From: Bifidobacterium breve
GTDB taxonomy: Bacteria; Actinomycetota; Acidimicrobiia; Acidimicrobiales; Acidimicrobilacustridaceae
Assembly (NCBI GenBank): GCA_945878725.1
Contig: CAMCTY010000002.1
Span: 124,001-188,000 of the forward strand
Direction of reading: 5' to 3'
Length of the DNA: 64,000 bases
Within the stretch, counting starts at the first letter, position 1. Each line of letters opens with the position of its first letter. The notes under the pieces are model-generated. The model had not been told where the DNA came from and did no database searches. It worked only from the letters and a program-made list of their open reading frames with translations. The translations under genes and the position numbers were made by a program. This document shows positions 29,163 through 38,743 of this stretch, piece after piece.

Positions 29163-30308
29163 ATGGGACCGCTTGACGGCGTGAAGATCATCGAACTGGC
29201 CGGGCTTGGAGCATTGCCGTACGGAACGCTCAAGCTTGCCGACATGGGAGCCGACATCATCCGCGTTCATCCGACGCATGAGGTTCCCGCCGACAAACCA
29301 ACGCACCGCGACAGCGAGTTCGACCGCGGCCGACGCTCGATCACCATCAACCTCAAGTCACCGGAAGGCGTCGAATCCCTTCTTCGTCTCGTGGAACAAG
29401 CCGACGGATTTTGCGAGGCGTTCCGACCGGGCGTGTGCGAGCGACTCGGCATCGGCCCCGACGTGATGTTGGCCCGCAATCCGAAGCTCGTCTACGGGCG
29501 TCTCACCGGATGGGGCCAGACCGGACCTCTCGCCCATTCGGCCGGACACTCGCTCAACTACGAGGCCATCACCGGAGCCATCGGCTCGGTGGGCAGCCCA
29601 GGGCAACCTCCAGTGCCGCTTCTTCAGGTGCTCGGCGATTTCGCTGGTGGCGGTCTTCACCTTGCCTTCGGCATGGTGTGCGCTCTTTTCGAAGCGCAAC
29701 GATCGGGCCAGGGGCAGGTCATCGATTCGGCAATGGTCGATGGCGTCATGTCGATCTACCAGGTGTTCTACGGAATGACCCGCACGGGTTTTCACACCGG
29801 TCCGGTCGGCACCAATCTGTTCGACGGTGGCTCGCCGTTTTACAACGTCTACGAGACCTCTGATGGCAAGTACGTCACCGCCGCTCCCATCGAGGCGAAG
29901 TTCTACGCGCAGCTCATCGAGAAACTCGGACTCGATCCCGCCGCACTACCCGAGCAGAACGACGAGAGTCGTTGGCCTGAACTCCGCGATCACATCGCTG
30001 GCGCGTTTCGCACCAAGACGCGCGACGAATGGTCGGCGCTACTCGAAGGAACCGACGTGTGCTTCGCTCCGGTTCTCTCGTTCGCTGAGGCTGAGCAGCA
30101 TCCTCACATCGTCGCCCGCAACACCTTCGTGCCCGTCGAGGGATCGGTGCCACAACTCGCTCCCGCTCCCCGTCTCAGTCGTACCCCGGGTGAGGTTCGC
30201 CCCACCTACGCGTACCCAGGAGTCGACACCGAGTCGGTTCTCGCCGACTTCGGGTTTGGTGCCGATGAGATCGCCGAACTTCATGACGCAGGTGTCATCG
30301 CCTGGTGA
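29163..30308 (+). CDS. CaiB/BaiF family CoA-transferase or acyl-CoA racemase
   Basis: 381 aa from ATG 29163, preceded by GAGGGGGAG 3 nt upstream, which decides against the ATG at 29142. Family blocks: GPLDGVKIIELAGLGALPY, RGRRSITINLKSPEG, RLTGWGQTGPL and GHSLNYEAITGAIGS. The closest well-known group by eye is alpha-methylacyl-CoA racemase, which epimerises 2-methyl branched acyl-CoA, consistent with catabolism of branched lipids or sterols. It is convergent with the glycosyltransferase gene. Confidence 0.88.
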   Translation: MGPLDGVKIIELAGLGALPYGTLKLADMGADIIRVHPTHEVPADKPTHRDSEFDRGRRSITINLKSPEGVESLLRLVEQADGFCEAFRPGVCERLGIGPDVMLARNPKLVYGRLTGWGQTGPLAHSAGHSLNYEAITGAIGSVGSPGQPPVPLLQVLGDFAGGGLHLAFGMVCALFEAQRSGQGQVIDSAMVDGVMSIYQVFYGMTRTGFHTGPVGTNLFDGGSPFYNVYETSDGKYVTAAPIEAKFYAQLIEKLGLDPAALPEQNDESRWPELRDHIAGAFRTKTRDEWSALLEGTDVCFAPVLSFAEAEQHPHIVARNTFVPVEGSVPQLAPAPRLSRTPGEVRPTYAYPGVDTESVLADFGFGADEIAELHDAGVIAW

Positions 30309-30344
30309 TTCTGCCCCCACGTTTCCGGCCGCACCGGTCCGGGA

Positions 30345-31373
30345 TCAGAGCAGATGTCGGTATCGCTCAAGAACCATTGCCGGTTCGGTGTAACCCGGAC
30401 CGTCTTTGCGACGCGACATTCCCTCGCCGTTGATGAAGTAGGCAACCGTCGGTTCATCAAGTTTGAGAAAGGTCTTGCCTGCGACTGCGCAGCGGATCCA
30501 GAACTCCCAATCAGCTGCGCTTTCAAAACTTTCGTCGAAACCACCGAGTTCGTCGTGGAGACGCCGGCGCCACATCGGGCCACAGTGCGGCACATTCAGA
30601 CCGTTAAGCAGCGTCGACAGTGTCGCGTCAGGGAAGTCGGTGCGTAGGCCCATTGCAACGATCTGCTCCCAGTTCATGGATGGATCAAGCGTCAGGTACA
30701 TGTCTTGAAACACCACATCTACGTGTGGGTTCTGATCAAGTCCGGCGATCTGGACTTCGAGTGAACGACGACCACGAAGATCATCCGCGTTCGCATTCGT
30801 CAGATAAGGCGCGTCACTCATTGAGGCCGCGATATTCCATGCCTCGTAGATCCCGATTCGTTTGTCGCTCAAATAAACGCGGACATTCGCAAAGGCGTCA
30901 GCGAACGCGTTGATCAGTTCGCGCTCACCGTCAACCGGATCAACCGACACGATGCAGACATCACACTCTGCAAAAACGGTCTGCTCGGCGAGGTTGCCGA
31001 GATACGCATCGAGATAGTCGATCGAGCGATAAAGGCTCGAAAGAATGGCCGCCCGTGGTGCTGATAAGGATCGAACCGCAGGCCCCGTCGTCGAGTCGCT
31101 GGTACGCATCCAACTTGTAAACGTCTGACGTCCATCGGGGAACTGGGCATTGGTACGCAGCGCGGCGGCCCGCTCGACCCACTCGCTACGCGTAATGAAT
31201 GCCTGACCCAGTTCGACGATCGGCATCTCCTGATCGGGGCTCCCCCGCCGGCCTTCCGATTTCCCGGTTTGCGTCCAGTGATCGAACAGCGCCTGTGAAT
31301 CCAAGTGCTGGAGATCTTCGTAAGTCGCTCGATAGAACGCCTCATCGAAATCAGTTCGATCGGTGTGGCGCAT
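30345..31373 (-). CDS. GT2-like glycosyltransferase with N-terminal YRATYEDL domain
   Basis: 342 aa. The first 45 residues (DEAFYRATYEDL, ALFDHWTQTGKSEGR) are a small repeat-like domain often fused to surface polysaccharide glycosyltransferases. The GT-A part starts about residue 105 (AAILSSLYRSIDYLDAYLGNL), with KRIGIYEAWNIAASMS, the donor/metal motif TNANADDLR, and CGPMWRRRLHDELGGFDE. It likely adds a sugar to a surface glycan; no partner genes are adjacent. It lies directly downstream of tRNA-Thr on the same strand (4-nt gap). Confidence 0.82.
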   Translation of the reverse strand: MRHTDRTDFDEAFYRATYEDLQHLDSQALFDHWTQTGKSEGRRGSPDQEMPIVELGQAFITRSEWVERAAALRTNAQFPDGRQTFTSWMRTSDSTTGPAVRSLSAPRAAILSSLYRSIDYLDAYLGNLAEQTVFAECDVCIVSVDPVDGERELINAFADAFANVRVYLSDKRIGIYEAWNIAASMSDAPYLTNANADDLRGRRSLEVQIAGLDQNPHVDVVFQDMYLTLDPSMNWEQIVAMGLRTDFPDATLSTLLNGLNVPHCGPMWRRRLHDELGGFDESFESAADWEFWIRCAVAGKTFLKLDEPTVAYFINGEGMSRRKDGPGYTEPAMVLERYRHLL

Positions 31374-31377
31374 AAGA

Positions 31378-31450
31378 GCCCGAGAAGGGATTCGAACCCT
31401 TGACCCCCTGTTTACAAGACAGGCGCTCTGACCAACTGAGCTACTCGGGC
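31378..31450 (-). tRNA. tRNA-Thr (UGU)
   Basis: 73 nt, complete cloverleaf: acceptor arms GCCCGAG and CTCGGGC, D-arm GCTC...GAGC, anticodon stem CCTGT/ACAGG with loop CTTGTAA (anticodon TGT, reading ACA), and T-arm AAGGG-TTCGAAT-CCCTT. CCA is not encoded. It sits between the acyl-CoA ligase and the glycosyltransferase on the same strand. Confidence 0.97.
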
Positions 31451-31483
31451 GGAGCTTGAGAGATTAGACGACTGACGATGCGC

Positions 31484-33175
31484 TCAAGATTTGAGTTGCG
31501 CTTCGAGTTCCGCTTCGACCTCGTTCTTGAGAACTTTGCCCGTGGCGTTGTAAGGCAATTCAGCTCGGAAAGCGACGTGAGTCGGCACCTTGAATGATGC
31601 GAGCGTGGCCCGCACCCAGTCGCGAACCGCGTCCTCGTCGAGCTTCGCTCCAGTGCGTACGACGATGACTGCCGCGACTTCTTGGCCCAGCTGATGATGG
31701 GGAACGCCGACAACACAGACTTCGGCAATATCCGGATGCTCCTCGGGACGGTGCTCGATCTCGATCGGGTAGATGTTCTCGCCGCCCCGGATGATGAGAT
31801 CGCGCATGCGGCTTTCAAGCTGGAGGACACCCTCGGTCATACGACCAAAGTCGCCGGTGCGATACCAGCGGTTTGCGTCCAGCGCCTTTTCGGATGCTTC
31901 GGGGTTATCCCAGTAACCAATGAACACCGCTGCGCCACGAATACAGATCTCGCCGACATCGCCATCCTCGACAATCGCGTCGTTCTCGTCGCGGATTTCG
32001 ATCTCGCACATCGCCTCAACCGTGCCGACCGATGCCGGATTGGTTTCAAGCGTGACGCCACCGAGGCGGGAACCAGAACCGAGTGTCTCGCTCATTCCGT
32101 ATCCGACACCAACGCGCGCTTGTGGCAACTTGCGGGCCATCAGTCGCAGCAACTCGGGCGAATAGACCGCGCCTCCGCCGCCGACTGAGAGAACACTCGA
32201 CGTGTCGAACTCGTCGAACTGCGGATGCTCGAGCAGGCGCCAGAACTGCGTGGGCACGCCACTCCATGCGCCGATGCCGTGTTCCTGTGTGAGCGAAAGG
32301 TGCGTGATCTCGTTCCAGGCACCGACCGGCGGGAACACGAGTTTCGAACCGACGAAGGCCGCAACCACGAGCGGCAGCGCTCCGGAGACATGGAACAGTG
32401 GCGCGACAAACAGCGACGACGGTTGCGGGGGTGCTGCCGCGCCGGCGGCAGGGGCGGGCGGCGGTGCCAGCATCTGCCCGATTGCCCCTTGGGCAAGAAC
32501 CGCCATCGGGCAATGAATGAAATTGCGATGGGAGAGCGTCGCCGCTTTGGGGCGACCGGTGGTTCCGCTGGTGAACAGCAGCACCGCAGGATCGTCCTCA
32601 ACGATCGGCGTGGTCGGGAACCCGGGATCGTCGGCGCGGGCCGGGCCGATCAATGCGTCGAGGTCCGTGATGGCGCGGACTTCGACGTTCTCCGGAAGAC
32701 CCGCCTCGGACAGACGCTTCATGCGCGGCTCGTCGGCGAACACAAGGGTGGGTTTCGACAATTCGATGCCGTGCAGCAACTCAACCGGTGTCCACCAGCC
32801 GTTGAGACTGGAAACGACAGCGCCACAGGCAACCGTCGCCCACCAGCCGATCACATACGACGCCACATTCGCCGACGCGAACGCGATCCGATCTCCCTTT
32901 TTCACACCGAGTTCAGTGAAGTGCGCCGCGACTCGACCCACCGAGGCGCCGACGTCGCTGTAGGTCAGGGCGCGATCAGGGAACACCAGGAACGGGAGAT
33001 CAGCGCTTCGGTTCACACCGTTGGTCAGCACCTCACGCAGATTGGCCGGCCGATTCTTGAACACCCGAACCGGAACACCGAGCACCGGCTCCTCAATGAT
33101 CTCGAAGTGCCCACCCGGTCCGACCAGAGGGCCGGCGGCAGCAGGTGCTTCCCATCGATGCGTCTGACCAGCCAC
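31484..33175 (-). CDS. Fatty acyl-CoA ligase (AMP-forming)
   Basis: 563 aa from GTG with a GGGGGAG ribosome site 5 nt upstream. Adenylation blocks: LLFTSGTTGRPK (P-loop), YGMSETLG, WYRTGDFGR, and the catalytic Lys in YNATGKVLKNE. It activates a carboxylic acid as acyl-AMP and loads CoA. An unusual Pro/Ala-rich insertion (PPPAPAAGAAAPP) follows the P-loop by about 30 residues. The chain length is unknown; long- or medium-chain is likely by overall similarity. It is divergent from the CoxL-like gene. Confidence 0.93.
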   Translation of the reverse strand: MAGQTHRWEAPAAAGPLVGPGGHFEIIEEPVLGVPVRVFKNRPANLREVLTNGVNRSADLPFLVFPDRALTYSDVGASVGRVAAHFTELGVKKGDRIAFASANVASYVIGWWATVACGAVVSSLNGWWTPVELLHGIELSKPTLVFADEPRMKRLSEAGLPENVEVRAITDLDALIGPARADDPGFPTTPIVEDDPAVLLFTSGTTGRPKAATLSHRNFIHCPMAVLAQGAIGQMLAPPPAPAAGAAAPPQPSSLFVAPLFHVSGALPLVVAAFVGSKLVFPPVGAWNEITHLSLTQEHGIGAWSGVPTQFWRLLEHPQFDEFDTSSVLSVGGGGAVYSPELLRLMARKLPQARVGVGYGMSETLGSGSRLGGVTLETNPASVGTVEAMCEIEIRDENDAIVEDGDVGEICIRGAAVFIGYWDNPEASEKALDANRWYRTGDFGRMTEGVLQLESRMRDLIIRGGENIYPIEIEHRPEEHPDIAEVCVVGVPHHQLGQEVAAVIVVRTGAKLDEDAVRDWVRATLASFKVPTHVAFRAELPYNATGKVLKNEVEAELEAQLKS

Positions 33176-33295
33176 GTTTGCTCCCCCAAAAATTTCGACA
33201 ACGGACCGTCATCGTGTCCCCGCAACGCCCAACATGCAACTGCGACCCCGGACAGTCCGGCTACCCGGGCGAAGCCATTCCGATAGCGTCCGGCC

Positions 33296-35551
33296 ATGAG
33301 CATCTTGGGCAACAGAGTGGTTCGCAAAGAAGATCCGGCGCTCCTCACCCATGGGGGAACGTACGTCGACGACATCGCTTCGCCTGACGCAGCCCATGTT
33401 GTCTACGTCCGGTCGATGATCGCCCACGGCGAGATCATTTCGATCGACACGTCAGAGGCCCTGCTCGCTCCCGGCGTGCTCGCGGTTCTGACCTCTGCTG
33501 ACATCGAACTTCCGAACATTTTCCCCATGATCATGATCGATCAGGCCATGAACCGGCCCCTCCTTGCCCGCGATCGGGTGCGATTCGTTGGCGAGCCCCT
33601 CGTGGCGGTGGTCGCCGAGACCAGAGCCGCTGCTGTCGACGCTGCTGAAGCCGTCATTGTCGACATCGAACCGCTGCCCGCGCTTGTCCGCACACTCGAC
33701 GCGCTCGCCGCCGATGCGGTGCTGCTGTTTCCCGATTCCGGGAGCAATGTGGCGCTGACTCTGAAACACCGAGGCGATCCCGTTTCCTTCGACGAGTGCG
33801 CAGTTGTCGTCACTCTCACGACCGTCAACCAGCGAGTGGCCCCCGCTCCGATCGAAGCGCGTAGTGCGCTCGCATGGTGGGACGACGACAGGCTCGTTAT
33901 GGAGATCGGCTGCCAAGGACCGCATCCGATCCGCAACGCTATGGCCGAGATGTACGGCCTCGATCCGTCAATGGTTCGTGTCGTGTGCCCCGACGTCGGT
34001 GGTGGATTCGGGGCCAAGGCCCAAGCACCGGCCGAGGCGCTCCTGCTGGGAGAACTGTCACGGCGCATCGGTCGTCCCGTGCGTTGGAGCGAAACCCGCT
34101 CGGAGAATCTCGTTGGCATGAACCACGGTCGCGGTCAGATCCAAACCGTCACATTGGGCGGAACCACCGACGGAGATCTTCTCGCCTATCGAATCGATGT
34201 CGTCCAGGAGGGCGGCGCGTATCCGAACATGGGCGCAATTCTGCCGATGGCAACTCGAATTATGGCGAGCGGCGTCTACGACATTCCCGCCGTCGAGTTC
34301 AGTTCGCGTTCTGTCGTTACCAATACAACGTCGACCGGGGCCTACCGCGGTGCCGGCCGTCCCGAGGCAGCCGCTGCGCTCGAACGCGCTGTCGATCTCT
34401 TTGCTGCCGAGGCCGGCCTCGATCCCGCCGACGTTCGCCGTCGCAACTACGTATCGCCCGACGCATTTCCATTCACAACCCCTACCGGAACTATCTACGA
34501 CTGCGGCGACTACGTCGGTTCGCTTGACCGCGTTCTAGCGGCAGCGGCGTACGCGGATCTGCGGGCGGATCAAGCCAAGCGTCGAAACAACAACGAGCGA
34601 CGACAGCTCGGCATCGGTCTCGCCACCTACGTCGAGATCACGGCCATGCCCGGTGGATCCGAATACGGCTCCGTCGAGTTGCTTCCCGACGGCACCGCGC
34701 GAGTCGTCACCGGATCAAACCCATACGGGCAGGGCCACGTGACCTCATGGGCGATGCTTGTCTCGGAGAAGACGGGTATTCCGATCGATTCCGTCGAAGT
34801 TGTCTACGGCGACACCGACCTGGTGCCAACCGGTGAAGTCACCGGTGGATCACGTTCACTTCAGATCGCGGGCAACGCGGTATTCGACGCTGCAGGCAAG
34901 CTTGTTGATCTTGCGCGCGTGCGCGCTGCCGACCTGCTCGAGGCGAGTACCGACGACATCGTGCTCGACGCCGAACTCGGCCGGTTCCATGTCATTGGGA
35001 GCCCCGCTGTCAGCCTCGGCTGGTCCGATGTCGCAGCCACGATTGTCGATGATGACAATCCCCTTGTCGCACTTTCCGACTTTACTGCGTCGGGTCCCAC
35101 CTTTCCGTTCGGTACGCATCTCGCCGTTGTCGAAGTTGATATCGAGACCGGCAAGGTCGAACTCCTCCGGATGATCGCGTGCGATGACGCCGGACGAATC
35201 CTCAACCCGTTGCTCGTCGACGGACAGGTGCATGGCGGTCTCGCACAAGGCGTGTCGCAGGCGCTGTTCGAGGAAGTGCTTTACGACGACGACGGCAACC
35301 CGCAGAGCGCGACGTTCATCGACTATCTCGTCCCCTCGGCCGCCGAGTTCCCGATGTTCGAACGAATCGAGATGGAAACGCCGACTCCAATTAATCCCCT
35401 AGGAGCAAAGGGAATCGGCGAGTCCGGAACAGTCGGAGCAACGCCTGCCGTACAAAACGCCGTCATCGATGCCCTGTCGCATCTCGGTGTTCGTCACATT
35501 GACATGCCACTCACACCCGAGCGGGTGTGGCTGTCACTTCAGCCCAGCTAG
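33296..35551 (+). CDS. Xanthine dehydrogenase family molybdenum-binding large subunit (form II CoxL-like)
   Basis: 751 aa. Both Mo-cofactor domains are present: VCPDVGGGFGAKAQ, the active-site loop AYRGAGRPEA, YGQGHVT, and the catalytic Glu in AKGIGESGTVGATP. The AYRGAGR loop is that of form II CoxL proteins, not the AYXCSFR of true aerobic CO dehydrogenase, so CO oxidation is unlikely to be its main role. The [2Fe-2S] (CoxS) and FAD (CoxM) subunits normally encoded alongside are absent from the window. Substrate: probably an aldehyde or N-heterocycle. Confidence 0.9.
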   Translation: MSILGNRVVRKEDPALLTHGGTYVDDIASPDAAHVVYVRSMIAHGEIISIDTSEALLAPGVLAVLTSADIELPNIFPMIMIDQAMNRPLLARDRVRFVGEPLVAVVAETRAAAVDAAEAVIVDIEPLPALVRTLDALAADAVLLFPDSGSNVALTLKHRGDPVSFDECAVVVTLTTVNQRVAPAPIEARSALAWWDDDRLVMEIGCQGPHPIRNAMAEMYGLDPSMVRVVCPDVGGGFGAKAQAPAEALLLGELSRRIGRPVRWSETRSENLVGMNHGRGQIQTVTLGGTTDGDLLAYRIDVVQEGGAYPNMGAILPMATRIMASGVYDIPAVEFSSRSVVTNTTSTGAYRGAGRPEAAAALERAVDLFAAEAGLDPADVRRRNYVSPDAFPFTTPTGTIYDCGDYVGSLDRVLAAAAYADLRADQAKRRNNNERRQLGIGLATYVEITAMPGGSEYGSVELLPDGTARVVTGSNPYGQGHVTSWAMLVSEKTGIPIDSVEVVYGDTDLVPTGEVTGGSRSLQIAGNAVFDAAGKLVDLARVRAADLLEASTDDIVLDAELGRFHVIGSPAVSLGWSDVAATIVDDDNPLVALSDFTASGPTFPFGTHLAVVEVDIETGKVELLRMIACDDAGRILNPLLVDGQVHGGLAQGVSQALFEEVLYDDDGNPQSATFIDYLVPSAAEFPMFERIEMETPTPINPLGAKGIGESGTVGATPAVQNAVIDALSHLGVRHIDMPLTPERVWLSLQPS

Positions 35552-35582
35552 TCGAAAACCACAAACACCGGAATGTTCGTCT

Positions 35583-35604
35583 CGGAAACCAGCGTCGGTT
35601 TCCG
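35583..35604. terminator. Hairpin between convergent genes
   Basis: CGGAAACC, a 6-nt loop and GGTTTCCG form a perfect 8-bp stem in the 62-nt gap between the CoxL-like gene and rlmB, which point toward each other. It lacks a clear T-run in either direction, so it is only a possible bidirectional terminator. Confidence 0.4.
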
Positions 35605-35613
35605 GCCGGCGAG

Positions 35614-36765
35614 TTAACTCGTCGGTGCGCTGACTTCCTTCGCGGCTAGACGTCGGCGCGTCACCTCGAAACAGGCGAGAGCTCCGGCGACCGACACGTT
35701 GAGTGAAGCGAGTTGTCCCATCAACGGGATGCTTGCGATCGCGTCGCATCGCTCGCGCACGAGTCGCGACAGGCCCTTACCCTCGGCACCGAGTACGAGG
35801 CAGACCGGTTCGTTGGCGACCTGAAGGTCGAACAAATCGGTGTCGCCGCCCATGTCAAGACCGACGACCCAGACGCCCATTTCCCGGAGTTGATTGAGTG
35901 CACTTGGCAGCCCGCCCACAAGCGTCATCGGCAGGTACTCGACTGCGCCGGCCGCAGCCTTCGTGACTGTCGGAGTGATGTGTACCGCTCGATGTTTCGG
36001 GAGAACGACACCAGTTACGCCGGCACATTCGGCGGAACGAAGCAGCGCACCCAGATTGCCTGGATCGGTCACGCCATCGACGGCAAGGAGGAAGGGCGGA
36101 GCGCCATTCGCAGCCTTGCTGTGGGCGAGGTCCTCGAGCTCGTACTGCGGAAGTTCGGCGGCATACGCCACCACACCCTGAGGGGATTCTGTGCGGGCTT
36201 GCGCGAACAGACGTGTGCGCGTGACCTCGCGAACGGGGACCTTGAGATCGATCGCCAGATCGACGATGTCCTGCAGGATTTCAGTGTCGTCCTGATCTTC
36301 GGCGACATAGATCTCGCGCACGCGCCTGGTGTCGGCAATCAGAAGTTCGCGAACGGCATGACGACCTTCAACTTGATCGCCGCCGAGACCCTTCGGTGTC
36401 GCCTGTCCACGTGGAATCGGACGATCGCCGTTGGCTCCGACGCGACGACGCGGACCGCCACCGGGCTTATCTGCTTTACGGACTGATGCCGCCGCGTGCT
36501 TGACCTTCTTGGCCTCGACTGCTTTCTGTGCCGCGATCGACAGCGGCTTGCGGGGCTTGCCGGCAGCATCGGCCGAAGACCCGCGGGTCGATGATCCTCG
36601 CTTGGCTCCACCCTTGGGTGCAGCGCCCCGGGGAGCGGCAGCAACGCGCTTCGGTGCTCCGCCACGTTTCGGTGCGCTTTCGCGTTTGGGGCCACTGGCT
36701 CGTTTCGGTGCCGCCTTTGCCCCCGCCGGTTTGCGGGCGCCACCGCCCGCTCGTGCGGCGCTCAT
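35614..36765 (-). CDS. rlmB: 23S rRNA 2'-O-ribose methyltransferase, RlmB/TrmH (SpoU) family
   Basis: 383 aa from ATG 36765, overlapping the ispF stop (ATGA). The first 130 residues are a Lys/Arg/Ala/Gly/Pro-rich, disordered, RNA-binding-like tail. Then come the substrate-binding domain (GRHAVRELL) and the knotted SPOUT domain: DGVTDPGNLGALLRSAEC, LVLGAEGKGLS and LNVSVAGALACFE (motifs 1-3). It methylates a ribose in 23S rRNA (G2251 for E. coli RlmB). The order ispD-ispF-rlmB is usual in actinobacteria, though the commonly intervening cysS is missing. Confidence 0.92.
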   Translation of the reverse strand: MSAARAGGGARKPAGAKAAPKRASGPKRESAPKRGGAPKRVAAAPRGAAPKGGAKRGSSTRGSSADAAGKPRKPLSIAAQKAVEAKKVKHAAASVRKADKPGGGPRRRVGANGDRPIPRGQATPKGLGGDQVEGRHAVRELLIADTRRVREIYVAEDQDDTEILQDIVDLAIDLKVPVREVTRTRLFAQARTESPQGVVAYAAELPQYELEDLAHSKAANGAPPFLLAVDGVTDPGNLGALLRSAECAGVTGVVLPKHRAVHITPTVTKAAAGAVEYLPMTLVGGLPSALNQLREMGVWVVGLDMGGDTDLFDLQVANEPVCLVLGAEGKGLSRLVRERCDAIASIPLMGQLASLNVSVAGALACFEVTRRRLAAKEVSAPTS

Positions 36766-37238
36766 CGGGCGCTCACAATGGCGACGGCGAAACAAGCGAT
36801 TCCCTCGCCACGACCGATTGAACCCAGGCCCTCGGCCCGGTTGCCCTTGACCGTGACCGGTGCGCCCACGGCGAGACTGAGGCGCGTCTGCATCATGTCC
36901 CGGTGCGGCGCAAGCTTCGGACGTTCACACACCACGGCAGCGTCGACATTTCCCGGTTCGAAGCCAGCGGCTCGCACGCGGCCTGCCACTTCGGCCAAGA
37001 GATCAATGCTGTCGGCACCGGCCCAGGTCGGATCGGTGTCCGGAAAATGTTGGCCGATGTCACCGAGGCCGGCCGCTCCGAGCAATGCATCAGCACATGC
37101 GTGTGCGATCACATCAGCGTCGCTATGTCCCACGAGTCCCTGCTCTCCTTCGAAAATGACTCCACCGAGTACAAGCACCCGAGATGGGTCATCAGAGAAG
37201 GCGTGCACGTCGAAACCTTGTCCGACTCTGACTGTCAT
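36762..37238 (-). CDS. ispF: 2-C-methyl-D-erythritol 2,4-cyclodiphosphate synthase
   Basis: 158 aa. RVGQGFDVHAF carries the zinc-binding Asp and His; GHSDADVIAHACADALLGAAGLGDIGQHFPDTD is the active-site region, in which a further zinc His lies, and EGLGSIGRGEGI closes the fold. It makes the cyclic diphosphate in the MEP isoprenoid pathway. It starts 9 nt after ispD and overlaps rlmB by 4 nt. Confidence 0.96.
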   Translation of the reverse strand: MTVRVGQGFDVHAFSDDPSRVLVLGGVIFEGEQGLVGHSDADVIAHACADALLGAAGLGDIGQHFPDTDPTWAGADSIDLLAEVAGRVRAAGFEPGNVDAAVVCERPKLAPHRDMMQTRLSLAVGAPVTVKGNRAEGLGSIGRGEGIACFAVAIVSAR

Positions 37239-37247
37239 GTCCCCAAA

Positions 37248-37946
37248 CTACCCGAGCGTGCCGAGCAGCACGATTGCCACAGCGAGGTCGGTGGGACCGG
37301 TGATCTTGATGTTGGTCGCTTCGCCCGCCACGATCACGACCCGACCGCCGGTCTGTTCCACGAGGGCAGCATCGTCTGTGGCTGAATCACCGAGGGCGTG
37401 CGCCGCCCGCAACACATCCGCCCGGAATGCCTGCGGGGTCTGGACTGCCATGAGTTCCGACCGATCGAGCGTCGCCGAGGCAACGAGGTTCCCGTGCTCA
37501 TCGTGGGTCACCCGCTTGATCGTGTCGGTAACGGGGATTGCCGGAATGGCGGCGTCGGCACCCCCGTGAATGACCGCAACCACCGCCTGATGAAGTTCGG
37601 CTGTAGCCAGCGGACGAGCCGCGTCGTGAACCACGATTACCGCGGCGTCGTCGTCGATCACACCAAGTGCAGCCCGCACCGAATCGGACCGTTCCTCGCC
37701 ACCCTCGACCGCGACATCGGCAGCGCCGCTTTCGACAAGCCGAGCGCCTTCCGCTTCCTCGCCTGAAGCGAGCACTATTACAACGTGATCAGCGGCGGCC
37801 CGAGCAATGGCCAGTGACCGATCGACGACCCTTTCGCTACCAAGAAACTCGTAGTGCTTCGGATGGGGGCCATAGCGTCGGCCCGAACCGGCAGCGAGAA
37901 CGATTGCCCACACGGGTCCATCGGCCGGAACATCAGTTGTACTCAT
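37248..37946 (-). CDS. ispD: 2-C-methyl-D-erythritol 4-phosphate cytidylyltransferase
   Basis: 232 aa from ATG 37946; residues before MSTTDV in the open frame look non-coding. The nucleotide motif is LAAGSGRRYG with PKHYEFLG. VHDAARPLA, PVTDTIKRV and AVQTPQAFRADVL follow in the usual order. It converts MEP plus CTP to CDP-ME, the third step of the non-mevalonate isoprenoid route. It is the first gene of ispD-ispF-rlmB and divergent from the Crp-like regulator. Confidence 0.95.
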   Translation of the reverse strand: MSTTDVPADGPVWAIVLAAGSGRRYGPHPKHYEFLGSERVVDRSLAIARAAADHVVIVLASGEEAEGARLVESGAADVAVEGGEERSDSVRAALGVIDDDAAVIVVHDAARPLATAELHQAVVAVIHGGADAAIPAIPVTDTIKRVTHDEHGNLVASATLDRSELMAVQTPQAFRADVLRAAHALGDSATDDAALVEQTGGRVVIVAGEATNIKITGPTDLAVAIVLLGTLG

Positions 37947-38068
37947 GATCGTCACTCTTCCCGAAGATCTCGATCGACGCTGCAACGTTACGCGAGGACC
38001 CGAGTGTGCGGGCTCACGCGTCGAGAAACATCCAACGCCGTCGTGCAGGCCCACTAGTGTTGGCCTCC

Positions 38069-38728
38069 GTGGTAGATCGCGAGCTTCTCAACACAGTCGA
38101 ATTCTTCAAAGGTTTCGAAGGCGACCCCCTCGATGCCCTCGTGGCCGCGGCCGAGACACGTACGTACAACCGCGGCGGCGTCATGTTTGGCGAGAACGAT
38201 GTAGCTACCGAACTGTTCGTGGTTGAGTCTGGTCGCATCGCAATCGCCAATCGCTCGATCGATGGTCGCGAATCGGTGGTTGCACTCATGGAGCGCGGCG
38301 ACCTCTTCGGCGAAATGGCACTGTTCGACGGGCGTCCGCGTTCTGCCGAAGCTCGTGCACTCGAACCATCGGCAGCGATTGCCATTCCTTACGCTCCTCT
38401 CCGCGCTATCTACGAGAGCCAGCCCGAACTTCTCTGGAACGTTGTCGAGATGCTCGCGACTCGCCTTCGCAGTACCGACGAGCAACTCGCCGATTCGGTC
38501 TTTCTTGATGTCACTGGTCGCACGGCCAAGCGACTCCTCGAGCTTGCCGGTGAGGCCGACGAATTCTCGCTTCCCATCACGCAGGAAGAACTTGCCGGCA
38601 TGGTCGGCGCTTCACGCGAACGCGTCAACAAGGCGATCGCCAGCTTCGTGCGTCTCGGCTGGATCGATCAGTCCGAGCGTCGCTATCGCATCACAAACCG
38701 CGAACAACTCAAACTCCGCGCCCGCTGA
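38069..38728 (+). CDS. Crp/Fnr-family regulator (GlxR/Crp-like)
   Basis: 219 aa from GTG 38069; the frame is open upstream, so the exact start is uncertain. A cyclic nucleotide-binding domain (phosphate cassette FGEMALFDGRPRSAEA), dimerisation helix and C-terminal helix-turn-helix (TQEELAGMVGASRERVNKAI) follow the pattern of mycobacterial Crp and corynebacterial GlxR. The Arg-Ser in the cassette fits cAMP binding. These are global regulators of carbon and respiration genes. It is divergent from ispD. Confidence 0.9.
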   Translation: MVDRELLNTVEFFKGFEGDPLDALVAAAETRTYNRGGVMFGENDVATELFVVESGRIAIANRSIDGRESVVALMERGDLFGEMALFDGRPRSAEARALEPSAAIAIPYAPLRAIYESQPELLWNVVEMLATRLRSTDEQLADSVFLDVTGRTAKRLLELAGEADEFSLPITQEELAGMVGASRERVNKAIASFVRLGWIDQSERRYRITNREQLKLRAR

Positions 38729-38743
38729 GGCGCGTGTCCGGGC

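Noticed and set aside
37947-38068. Riboswitch or structured leader between ispD and the Crp-like gene
   Set aside because: The divergent gap is short and shows no known riboswitch core.
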